Shown in pieces: positions 35,405 through 46,600 of a DNA stretch of 64,000 nucleotides (within the stretch, counting starts at the first letter, position 1; each line of letters begins with the position of its first letter). Both the position numbers and the translations under genes were made by a program. The stretch lies in contig JAEHOE010000088.1 in NCBI GenBank assembly GCA_016858145.1, positions 496,001-560,000 on the forward strand, in the 5' to 3' direction. The DNA comes from Edaphochlamys debaryana (taxonomy: Eukaryota > Chlorophyta > Chlorophyceae > Chlamydomonadales). The notes below the pieces were generated by a model, which was not told where the DNA came from, ran no database searches, and worked only from the letters and a program-made list of their open reading frames with translations.

Positions 35405-38400
35405 TCAAGACACGACGCAGCAGCACCCGCCCTCGCCTTGCAGCTCCTGCGCATCCACGCTCTGCTGCGACGCGCCGCCCGCGCCGGGCTGGCCCAGGCC
35501 CGTGCTGCCCGTGGCGCTGCGGCGGTGGTGCATGCTGCTGGCGCTGCCGCCCCGCACGCCGGCGGCGGGGGGGTGCTGCCAGTCCCACTCCCGCATCGCC
35601 TGCTCCAGCTGCGTGCAGATGTCGGCCATGTCCGGCCGTACGACAGGATCCGCGTGCCAGCACAGCTGGAAGGGGGTAGGGGAGAGGGATGGGGCGGGAG
35701 GCAAGGGGGAGACGGGTGCAGATGTCGGCACAGGTGGGGAGCGGGGGGCAGGGCAGGACGGCAGGGAGAGAGAAGAGGGGGGCTGGGTGAGGGATCAAGG
35801 CTGGGGCGGGTCCTCCACCGTCCCTGCGCCCGCCGAGCCCTCCGAGCTGCGACCCCACGCCCAGCCCCGCCAAAACCAGCCCCCTGCCCCTGCCCACCTC
35901 GACCAGCTGCCACTGCAACAACAGACTGCCCCTGCCGCCCCCTGCCTACCTCGATCCCCCTGCCCCGGCCCCTGCCCACCCCCGCCCACCTCGATCAGCT
36001 GCCACTGCTTGTCCGGGATGCGGGCGTTACGGGGGGGCCGGAAGCCCTGGCCCACCTAGTGAGGTGGGAGGGGGGCGGAAGGTGCAAGGGGTCGCGTCAG
36101 CCGGAAGGTTTCCTGCCCTCCGGGATTCACTCGGTCCGCCTCCCACCCCAGTGCAGCTCGCCAGGCGGCCTCCCTTGAGCGGTTCAAGCCTCCGGGTCGC
36201 AAGCCGCCTCCAGCAGCCTCCCTGCCCCAGCCTCCAAGACTCCTGCCCTCACCCTTCAAGGCACTCAGCCCTCCCAGTACATCCCCGGAAACGCCCCCAG
36301 TCAAAGCGCATCCTCGGTCCGCAGTCCGCCCCAAGTTCGCGCCGCCGCTCGCTTCCTCCAGACCGTATGCAATTCCAAATGGAACTGCACCCCTGCGTTC
36401 GCCCCGCCTTCCTGCTCCCGTACACCTCCCGTACGCCGCCCGTACACAGCCAACTCACCTTGGTTGCGAACTGCTGCGGGTCGCGGATCCCCAGCTCCTG
36501 GCCCGCACGTGTACCGCCGATGTACTTGACGAGCAGCAGCTCACGTGCCAACAGCTCGTACATCATCACGCCGAAGCTGCGAGGAAGGTGCAGGAAGGGG
36601 CCGGCATCGCCTACGGTAAACCTCGAGGGCTGCTGCTCCATACGGGTACCTCGCGTCGCGACATGGAGTCGTCAGCTGAATCCACCTTCCTCCCCTCCAC
36701 CTTGCACCTCCCGACCCCCCTCTCCCCGACCCACCTGAACACGTCAACCTTCTCGTTGTACGGCTCGGCCCGGAACACCTCGGGAGCCTGGGTACGGAAG
36801 GGGGGGGGGGAGGCAGGCAAGGCAACCGACAAACGCGTCAACATACGGTATAGCCCCACCCCCAAACACCTCTGGAGCCTTGGGGGGAGGCAGGGGAAGA
36901 GGGGGGTAGTAAGGCAGGGGCGTGGCGGAGGGTCCCCTCCCCTCCCCTCCCCTCCCCTCCCCTCCCCTCCCCTCCCGCCCACGACGACAGCGTGCTTTGG
37001 CCCACGCCCTACCCCGCCCTGCCGAGCGTGCACCCCTTCACCGTATACCCCCCGCCGTGCAGCGTACGGCCCCGCCGTACGTACCATGTACATGCAGCTG
37101 CCCGCCTGGCCCGTGAGTGCGAAGACCCACTGGTACTGGCTCTCGCGCCCGAACTTGGGGAGCGAGGCCTTGCCAAAGGTCTTGAGGAGGGAGTCCATCT
37201 GTGTCGGGGTTAAGGGTGGGGGTGGGGGGCAAGGGACCGGGGGAGGGGTTAAGAGAGGGGTAGGGTAAGGGGGGGGGGGGGCGGAGGCCTTGCCGAAGGT
37301 CTTGAGCAGAGAGTCCATCTGGGTCGGGGTGGTTGTTAAAAGGGCGAGTAATTGTGTTGAGAGGGTTAACCCAGCAGCAGGGGAAGGGGGAGAGCTGAGC
37401 CGCCCTTGCCTGTCCTCAAGGCCTGCACCGCCCCGCCCCGCCCCGCCCCGCCCCGCCCCATCCAGCACACCCACACGCCCCCCTGCAGGGCAACTGCTCC
37501 ACGCGCCCCAGCTCTACATCTCCCTATTGTCCGCGCTCCGCCCTTGAGACCCCCCCCTAGCCCAACTCCTCGCTCCTAACCCTGTCTGCCCCCTCAGGCT
37601 CACAATCCCCACATCTATCCCCTTCGCGTCTTTCCCCCTGGAACCCCGCTGTCCCCCGCCCTCCTTCCTCACCCTTCGCATGGCCCCCCTCAGGCTCACA
37701 ATCCCCCTAACCATGGCTGTACCCCATCCCGCCCCCTGGTTACCCGCCTCACCCTGCGCATGGTACCCTGGTACCCCATCCTGCCCCTTACACCTGTCGG
37801 TCTCTCCAGTCTCGGACTAACCCCCTTCCTCACCCTGCGCATGGCCCCCCTGAGGCTCTCCACCCGCTTGAGCTGCCGCAGGTTGGGCCGCACCAGGGAG
37901 GAGGCGGTGCGCAGACCCAGGGAGCCCTGGGGGAGGGGTGGATGGGGGGGGGGCACGGAGCGGAGCGGTGTAAGACTATGAGACGCGGCGTGGCGCGGCC
38001 TGGGGGAGAGAACGCACATGCACACAAGAGCGGACTGCCCCGGAATGACTGGGGGCCTCCCGGGGCCTCCCGGGGCCTCCCGGGGCCTCGCGTGGGACTG
38101 TCTGCTTTGGGGCTGGCCTTGGAACCAGCGGGGGGACCCGGCCTACCTTTCCCCGGCTCATGCGAGCAGTGCTCACACCTTCCCACACGCGCCTACGCTT
38201 TTCCTGGCCTTTACACGAGCAGCCCTGAACACACGCCTTTCCCCTGTGGCACGCGCCTTTCCGCACGCCTTTCCCCCCTTCAACACGCCTTCCCAAAGCA
38301 CGTACCTGTCGCCGCGTGGAGGGTCGCGTGGTGGAGGCATTGGACGTGAGCGTCTCGCTGCGGGGGAGGCTGGCCCCGCCGGGGCCCGGCGCGGCCCCGA

Positions 38401-41400
38401 TTGGGCCCGCCGTGGGCCTGGCCGACGCGGCCCGGCTGTAGCCACCCATACCTGCCACGTTGGCCGCCGCCGCCGCCGCGCCGCCACCTGTGCCCGTGGT
38501 GAGTGTGGAGGGGGTGGTGCGGGCGGAGCCGGCGGGCCCGAAGGCCGAGAGGGTGGTGTGCGTGCCGGTGGAGGCGAGGGAGGGGTGCTGCTGGAGGGGC
38601 GGGGGCCCTGCCTCGGCGGAGCGGCGCTCGTGCAGGGGGCCGCTGGGCTCCTGAGCGTCCTGGGGTGGGGTGGGGTGGGGTGGGGTGGGGAAAAGAGAGG
38701 AGGGGATGAGGAGAGGGAACGGAGGGGTTGGGGCGGAAGCGGAAGGGCAGGGAAGGGCAGGGCCGGGGGTCTGTGCGTGTCCGCCCGTCCGGCATCGAAC
38801 ATAACAAGACTTAGGCTGTGCCCTTGCCCCAGCCTCTTATGAAGCCCCACCCCCAATCCCCCATCGCCTGCCCCCACCCTCTCAGTTTGCGGGCCAACGT
38901 CCTTGGGCCCGGCCGGCGTTGTGCTGCGCTCACTTCCTCCTGGCTTACACGAGCAGCCCCCAACACAACCCCAACGCCAGTGCTGGGTTCTCCATTGGTC
39001 CGCTTGCCATGGTTCCCTGGCCTCTATCAGGGACAGCCCACACTCACCTCGTATGCCGTTGCCGCCGCCGCGGCCGCTGCTGCCGCGGCCGCTGCCTCCG
39101 CTGCGTCCCCCGGTGCCGAGTCTCGGTAGCTCTTCCCCAGGAAGGCCCCCTTGAGCCCTGCCAGCAGGCCCCCGGGACCGTGGGGGTTGCCGAGGGCCTT
39201 GGGGGGCGCCCCGCCGCCCGGGGGTGCATCCTCCGGCTCCTGGGGATTGGGGAGCGGATTGGGAACAGGGGCGGGGTTGGAGGCATGGTTGAAGACGCGA
39301 ACGAGAGGGGCATGGGCCCGAGACTTGGTGACCGAGCCTTCCTTCCGCACCCCGACCCAAACCGCGTCCCTGCTTCCAACCCAGGGTCCGACCGCAGTCC
39401 GACTTCGCCCCCCTTGCCCCCGTCCCAGCCAACCCCATGCACCCACCGCGATCGTGTGGAGCGGGTGCCTCTTGCTGGCCGCCGCGGGCGCGGCCCCGAG
39501 GCCCAGCGACGCGCCGCCGCCGCCCGAGGCCGTCACCGCCAGGCCGCCGCCGCCGCTGCCGCTGCCGCCGCCGGTGCTCATGAGGTGGGAGTGGCTGGCG
39601 GCGGCGGAGGCCGCCGCCGACGCCGTCGCCGTCGTGTCATCTGCTGACAAGGACCGTTCCGAGATTGGAGCCAGCATGCTGCCGTGCGGATTCAGGATCC
39701 GGTCCTGTGCGGCGGCTGCCGCCGCGGCGCCGCCGGAGTCCGGACCGGACCCGGGCCCGGGCCCGGGCGCGATCGGCGGCGGCGGCGACTCGCGCGGGAA
39801 GGAGTTGGACAGGCCCAGCCCGGGCCCAGACGCGCCCGCCTGCGAGACCATCGGGCCCACGCCGGTTGAAAACGGCGTGGGCGGGAGGCCCGGATCGCCT
39901 GCCGAGTCCGGCCCTGCCCCTGGCTCCCCAGCGGAGCGACGGTGCATGGGCGGCGCTGCGGCATTGGCGCTGTCGGGCCCCCCCGCATTCGGAGAGGAGT
40001 GGCGGTGGAAGGGCACCCCGCCCGGGCCGGTCCCCGCTCCCCCGTTGGACGGCGCGAGCGGGTTCGGGTTTACGGGCGCAGAGGCGGTGGCTCCGAGCGG
40101 CGACGGCGCATGCATGGGGCTGCCGCCGCCGCCGTCGCCGGACCCTGTGCTGTCGCGACGTCCGGAGGCTTCGATGCGGGTTCGGAGGCTGTTGAGGAGT
40201 GTGGCTTTGTGGAGGTTGGTCCCGGGGGAGGAGGGCGCGGGCGGGAGCTCTGCGCCGCCGCCGGTCGACGCGCGGTCGGGCGTCGTGCCGCCGCCGCTGC
40301 CGTCGGCGGCGCGGCCGGCGGCGGCGGCAACGGCCGCGGCGGCGATGGAGGCGGCGGCGGCGGCGTGCCGCTTGCTGCTGTAGCGCCGGCGCATGGTGGG
40401 GAGCGGGGAGGTGGTAAAACCCATGAACGGCAGCGCGTTCACCTCCGCAGTAGTCATGGGCATCTCCACACTCCGCCGCGCGCCCGGGCCCGGGGCCTGC
40501 TTGGGCCCAAACAGGACCTCAATGTTCCCCGCGTCGAGCGCGCCGCCACCAGGCCCGCCCTCGGGCGTCGGCGACAGCGGGTCGTCCTCCGACGACAGCA
40601 CCGTCGTACGGCGGCGGATCAGCACGGATCTGTCCGTACCGACCCGTACGCCCAGGCCCAGATCCGCCAGCTTGGCCTCTAGCGGCGCGGCGAACCGCGC
40701 TGACGACGAGTGCCTGTCCCGCGAGCGCAGCGAGGGCGGGCCCGGTGTCCCGCCAGATGCCGTACCGCTGCCGCTGGGCCCTCGGATTCCAATGTACTGC
40801 AGCAGTACGTTATCCGGCTTGATGTCTCGGTGGATTATGGGCATGTCCAAGTGATGGAACTGCCTAAGCGCCGAGGCCACCTGGCGTCGCAGGGACGGAA
40901 GAGGAGGACGCGGGGCGGTGAGCGTGCGACGAGTCGGAAGGCTAAGGGAGGATGAACTGGAGAGTGCAAGGGCGGCCGCCCTCCCCAGCCGCACCTCTAG
41001 CATCCCGGCTGCCTGCTGCCCTACGCAGCCCGGAGCCTACGCAGCGAACCCCTTTCTGACACCAGCCGACCACCCCCACCCCCACCCCCACCCCGACCCC
41101 CACCCCCACCCCCACCCCCACCCCCACCCCCGGCGCGCTCCCGCTCAGCAACAAACACCCCCACCCCCACCCCCCACCGCCCCACCTGCGCCAGCCACCC
41201 CAGCGCCTCCCTGAACGTGTACTGGTCGCTCATGCACATGAGCTGGGCCATGAGCAGGTCCTTGAGCGTGCCGCCCTCGCAGAACTGGGGGGGAGGAGGG
41301 GAGAGGAGGGGGCTGATGAGGGGGGAGGGGGCGGGTTCGGAAGCCGTGTGCGGTGAGGTCCGCCTCGCGGCCAGCATCCCGCCCCACCGCACGACACCGA

Positions 41401-42517
41401 GTCTCTCAACCCCCCGTAAAGGCCGCGTGCGGCCGCCAGGTGTCGCCGTACAGCACCCCGCGCCGCCACGTGCCGTACCTCCAGCAGCATGCCGTACGTG
41501 TCGTAGTTTAGCCCCAGCTCCGGCACGTCGGCCATGCGCAGGCGCAGCAGTCCGAAACATCGAATGATGGCGCTGGCGGGCAAGTGGGTTTGCGACAAAA
41601 TGACGAGTCATTACATAGCACGGGCAAAGCAGGAGTCTACAAGTCGACCGGGAGTAAGGTTGCACTTATATGCGCTGTCCAATTAGTGCTGCCTCTCCAC
41701 AGCGCCTGCTGTGCAGCTGTTGACCCTAGTGTGCCGTAGGGCACAGCAGCTGACGCAGTCGGGTCCCCCCAGCGCCTGTCGCGTCAGCCCAGCGCCCTTC
41801 ATGACTCAGCCCCGCTCACCTGTGGTCCATGGCCATTAGTGATGCGCACTCCCGTACGAACAGCCGTACGATGGCCGAGGGCGGGGGCACGCCCCCGCGC
41901 GGCTGCAGCACCTTGCACGCCACGGGCCGGCCATCGTACTCCGCCTTCCAAACGACCGCGAACCCGCCTGAAGGGAGAAAAGCAGGAGGTCGATTGGGAT
42001 GGGGTGGGGAATAGCGGGAGGGCGGGGAGGCCGGGCGCGGGGCCAGCTTGGTGGGGCGGGGGCGCGGGGCCCAGCGTGGGTCTTCGAAAGGCACGGGGGG
42101 CTGCAGGTTTGAGGCTTCGGGCCAGCGCACGAACGACTCAACCCTACCTTTGCCGACGATCCGGTCGAGGTGAAGGAGCTCTCGCACTGTGGGCAGCAGC
42201 CGGGGAGGGGGCGGGGGACGGCGGGGGAAGGGTTCACCCGTTGCAAGCCCCGTTGCAGGCACACACCACGCAGGCCCGGCGGGCGTCGCTCCTCTCAACG
42301 CCACGAACGTCCACAGCACGAGCGCCCTGCTAGGTGCCCTGCTGCAAGCCCGGCTGCGATAACCGCCAGCGCGCTGGATAGGTCGGGCCGCGGAAACGAG
42401 CGGTGGCTGCTGGACAATTCTTGCACGCCGCAGAGCCGCGCAGTTCATACCTTCCTCGTCGTCACAGGCGAGCAGGTCCTCCACTGGCGCGTCGCAGGCC
42501 ACATCAAACACGCCCAT
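35405..42517 (-). CDS. TKL-like protein kinase with a ~650-residue activation-segment insertion
   Basis: Fourteen exons: 42517-42451, 42186-42148, 41967-41820, 41572-41479, 41284-41186, 40880-39447, 39239-39048, 38659-38306, 37926-37834, 37198-37085, 36787-36735, 36576-36459, 36055-35990, 35665-35405. They splice to 3132 nt, 1043 aa. Kinase motifs appear in order: IVGKGGFAVVWKAEY (Gly loop), VACKVL (catalytic Lys), FVRECASL (helix C Glu), GMLLEFCEGGTLKDLL (hinge), HRDIKPDNVLL (residues about 166-176), ADLGLGV (DLG for DFG, 222-224), MYMAPEVFR (APE from 879), EKVDVFSFGVMMYELL, and VVRPDMADI near the end. DLG to APE normally spans 20-35 residues. Here it spans about 650, mostly Ala/Gly/Pro/Ser-rich sequence from exons 6-9. 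The tail ends GGCCCVVS, a possible palmitoylation site. All catalytic residues are present, so activity is plausible. The start is the first in-frame ATG with good context. Confidence 0.82.
35893..36008. repeat. Duplicated exon-13 donor junction of the kinase
   Basis: The 24 bases at 35985-36008 (exon 13 end plus donor) recur at 35893-35916 with one substitution, 92 bp into the following intron. A third fragment is near 35945. Confidence 0.85.
37164..37331. repeat. Duplicated acceptor and exon-10 start of the kinase
   Basis: The exon-10 start with its acceptor (37164-37211) recurs at 37284-37331, offset 120 bp, with about four substitutions. Both copies encode MDSLLKTFGKAS after a CAG. Only the downstream one (in transcript sense) continues into the kinase frame. 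Confidence 0.88.
37664..37860. repeat. Duplicated exon-9 donor junction of the kinase
   Basis: The exon-9 end plus donor (37825-37858, encoding SLRGAMRR) recurs at 37664-37698 in the next intron. Weaker pieces lie near 37590 and 37745. Confidence 0.8.
38661..38690. repeat. (TGGGG)n in kinase intron 7
   Basis: Five to six TGGGG units directly before the exon 8 acceptor. In the transcript this is a CCCCA tract acting as part of the pyrimidine-rich acceptor region. Confidence 0.85.
41069..41130. repeat. (CCCCCA)n hexamer array in kinase intron 5
   Basis: About ten CCCCCA units, with one G variant, between exons 5 and 6 of the kinase. Confidence 0.85.
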
Positions 42518-43631
42518 TCCTCCGCACTGGGGCGGCCCCGGCTGCAATGATGCGCTCCGCAGATTGCCCGCTGGCTATGGCGCTAAATGAACCATAGCTT
42601 ATGTGAGTATTCCCAGGCACTCCTGTTCATGCCGTGTAGTGTTGTCGCGATTCTTCAGGGCCACACCGAGCAGCTTGACCAGGAACAGTTCACGGGAAGT
42701 GCCACGCGGAAGTCTGCTATCCTTCAGCAGATGTACAAGAGTTTCGTCTGGGTTTGAGGTGGCGTAATAGGCCAGCTGGTGCGACTGGAGATACTCGGGG
42801 GAGCTTCGCGGGGGCTATGAATAAAGCTGAACGAGTAAACGATCAGAGTGTAGTGGTGTGGTAAGCATGGCGAACTCAGCTGGACCATCGGCCGCGAACC
42901 CGGCCAAAAGCGCACGTGCAATGCGGGCCGCAGCGGGTCCTCGCCGACCGCGTTCATCCTTACACGTAGTTCACCTTGAAGTGACAGCAGCTGTTAAGAC
43001 AAGGCCATGCCGGGCCCTTGCAGCTCCAGCAGGGTTCGGACGAACGCGCCGGCACGACCGACTCCTGCTTGGCCCCGACCTGCACCGAGCGAGTCCCCAC
43101 CGCCCTTGGCCTGCGGCGACGAACCCACAGCCTGATTCGTGCTTGCACGGGCCATTGCTAGCCCTACGAGCACAGCACTGAGAACCCGACACCGCGCGCG
43201 CGCGAACCTGGCCTCATTTACGGCAAGTACGACTGTAACCCACCGTCCGACAAAATCGTCTGCTAGAGTACAACGGCCGCGTCTGCCGCCTGCCGAGCTC
43301 CCGAACGCAGCACGCATGCCATGCCAACCCCCTCTGCTCACCCCTGCCCCACTTCGCACACGTTCATGTGAACAGGGTCGCTACAGACGGCGGCCGCGGC
43401 CCCCGGAAGGCCGGAACACCATCCCAACCGGAACCGGTGGCACGGCCACGTCACCTCCCCCCACCCCCCCGCCCGGCCTGCGCCGCCACCATGCTGACTC
43501 ACATCACCACCGCAGCCACCGCATTCCGACCATGTGTCCCCATCAGACTATCGCCTCCGTATCCGCCGCCTCCGCTGGGCTGCCGCCGCCGCCGAGCTGT
43601 TGACGCCGGCTCGTCGCAAATCGGGACCCGC
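42518..43631. other. Spacer: kinase upstream region and protease 3' flank
   Basis: No gene is supported. The sequence near 42580-42860 is AT-richer than the flanks and fits a kinase promoter/5' UTR. The right half would contain the protease 3' UTR, with a TGTAA at 42960-42964. Confidence 0.45.
42960..42964 (-). terminator. Possible polyadenylation signal TGTAA
   Basis: TGTAA on the minus strand about 670 nt downstream of the protease stop, within the usual range of Chlamydomonas-type 3' UTRs. Assigned by motif and position only. Confidence 0.38.
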
Positions 43632-46600
43632 TTATGCCGCCTCCACCGCCTCCGCCGCCTGTGCATCCACGGTAGCGAATACGGCGTTGAGCGAGATACC
43701 GCAGTCATTGCCCTTGCGAGTGACACGGGCGTAGCTGGGGGGGGGGGCGGAGGGGAAGAGAAGGCGTGGGAAGGGGGGCACAGAGGTCAGGGGCAGGAAG
43801 GGTTTACGGTCAGACGTGCCATCAGGCCCGGAGCAGCAGCGCGCAGGGAGGAAGGCAGGGCCTGCCCGTACACGCGCCCGTACTGCTTCCGTACCCGTGC
43901 CCGTGACCAAGCGCCCATGAGTCATGCCCCCCCGTCCTCACCCGTCCATGCCCCAGTACTTGGACCAGCTGTGGGGGGGAGGGGGAAGGCGGGGGTGGCA
44001 TGGGGGGAACGGGGGGCGAGCTTGGCGAGGGGCCGTGTCGTCGAAGCAGGAGGCGGTGCACCAAGCTTGCGACGTCCCTTTTGCGCTTTGAAACTCCGCC
44101 TCGGTCTTAGTTCAATCTCGCCAACCTCCCCAGAGCCACCCTACAATCGAAGGAACCACCTGCCATTGCAACCCCTGGCGCACTAGGAACCTCCGCCGAC
44201 CACTGTTTGACCGTCCTCGCCAACCGCTCTCCACCGTTGTTAGTCATCCAAGATCCATACCACCTTTTTCCGTGCACGCACCTGTTCTTGATCAGCCAGT
44301 AGTCCACTCCCTCGGCGGTGGTGCCGTACCCCACCAGCAGTACAACGTGGTCCATGTCATCAGGCTCCTGACAGGGGGGAGGAGGGGGGAGGGTGGGAGG
44401 GAGACAGATGACGAGGGGAGCAGCACGGCGGGGATCTGATCCTGTCACACCAGCCCCCCTCCCTCCCGTGCCTGTTCTCGCCTCCTCTTCCTAGGCAACA
44501 AACCCCGCACTCGGCCTTGTGGTATACCCCCTCCCCTCCTCTTCTTGGGCTGATGCGAGGGTGATAAATCCATACAGCAAGACGTGAAACTAGCTCATGG
44601 CACCCACCATGCCGCACGCGTCGTTGTGGTACACCCCCTCCGAGTAGAACTTGAAGGGCGGCAGCGCTGCGTTGATGAGCACCGCCAGGGGGCCTTGCAG
44701 GTGGAGGGCCTCCATGACCGCCCCCTCGTCCTGACAGGGGGGGAGAGGGAAGGGGGACGGGGTGATGGGGTAGGTGCAGGGAATGTGGGTTAGCCAGGGT
44801 CGGTGGAAGGCGGCTGGGGGCCAGCAAGCCCGTTGAGCGTACACCGAGACGCACCGCGTCAGCCCGGGCAGACCCTGACCCAGATCAGACGGACTTGTCA
44901 ACCCCCAACCAACCAACGAACCCAACCGACTCGGCTCACCCGCGACGGCACGTTTACGTAACCCGAGAACTTTGCCGCGAGGGGGGCGGGGGGGCCGGCG
45001 GAGGCCGGGGCCTTGACGCCGGGGCCCCTGCGAGGGGGGGGGAGGGGGGGCAGTAAGGAGAAGGGGATGGTCAGGAGGCGGTACTCGCCCGCCCCCTTCC
45101 CCGCAACGGTCGGCACCCTTTCCCAAAGCGCGAAGCGGATACCACCTTGTCTCGTTGGGCACGGCGAGCTGTAACGCTTGTCGACGCTTGTCGGCCAAGT
45201 TTGTATCGCTCGCTCGGCACCAACCCCCCCCCCCCTCACCTGCAGTACCCGTTCTGAGCCAGGTACGGGTAGTCTGACTCCTGGGCCATGCCGCCCGCAT
45301 CGATTACGTAATCCAGCGTGGGCTCAATGTAGCCTGGGTTTGGGGGAGGGGGAAGGTGAGGGGGGGAATACTCTCCTCACTCTCCTAGACCCTCCTCAGC
45401 CCTCCAGCCCCCCGCGCATCCGTAGCCGGCTTGGCGTCCTGGTAGCTCAAACCTTCAACCCCTGCGCTGCCAGTCCACCCCCCGCTCCACCCCCCCGCGC
45501 ATACTCCGTTTCCCCATCAGGGTTTACCCCTTGGTTACGCGCCACTACCCCACAGCGTTCACCCGGCCACGAATGCCTCCCCTCCAGCAACCTTTCCCCG
45601 AAGATGCACTCGAGATCCACTCACCCCCCGCGCATCCGTCATTGCCGTACTCCCATGCGCAGTCCACCAGCTGCTGCTCGGAGAAGGACAGGGACTGGCC
45701 TTGGGGGGGGAGAGACAAGAGGGGGCGCGCGGAGGCAAGAGGGGAGGGGGGAGTCAGGGGCAGTCCAGCAGTGGCCGCGTTCCCCCCTGTCCCCAGACCC
45801 CTATGCCTCTCTGCGCCTCCCCCCAGCCCCCACCCACCGGTTGCCTGGAACCAGGCGGCCTGCAGAGCACCCACCACTCCGAACGCCTGCGCGGTAGTGA
45901 AGGCGGGGTCGGGGTCGGGGTCGGGGTCAAGGGCGGGGGGTGGAGGGGTGCACGCGTGCGTGTCAGGCAGGCAGAGGAGGGGCAGGGACAGAGTTGCCAC
46001 ACCTACCGTGCACAAACCCAAACATGACTCCAGGAAACACCCCCCCTCCCATACCACTCATACACCACGGCCGCACGACACCTGGTCCTTGACGTCCCCC
46101 TTCTCTCCGCCCCCACCCCCGCGTGTCACCACGCCAAAACACACGCCCGCCCCCCCCGCCGCCCCCCCCTTCAACCACTCACCCAGCACGAGCCGCACGA
46201 CACCTGGTCCTTGACGCCCGGTCCGTCCGCGCCGCTGCCCCGCCAGTCCACCTGGGTGGGGAGCTGGTCGTTCCTCAGCACCCGCTGGTAGGGACGGCCA
46301 GAGGGGAGCTGCAGAGAGCAGACATAGGCAAGAGGGAGGGGGGGGAACAGGCCAGGGATCACGGACAGGGCGGTAGGGAGGGGAGTTGATCGTGGTGCGG
46401 CCCGAGGGGGGGCTGCGAGCATGCGGCAACGGGGAGGTAAACCTTGTTGGACGGCCGGGCGAGCCGTGGCCACCGTCCGTGCAGATGCGGACTCGAGGGG
46501 ACTGTTGCTATCGCTGTTCTCACCCTTAGACCGACGCTGGACCCCATCCCGCCATCAAGAGAAGCCTGCCCACCGTCCCGAAAAGTGGTTCGATGTCCTT

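Noticed and set aside
39942..40682. 246-codon plus-strand frame within the kinase locus
   Set aside because: Antisense shadow of exon 6, which carries HRDIKPDN and DLG on the minus strand in frame with other exons.
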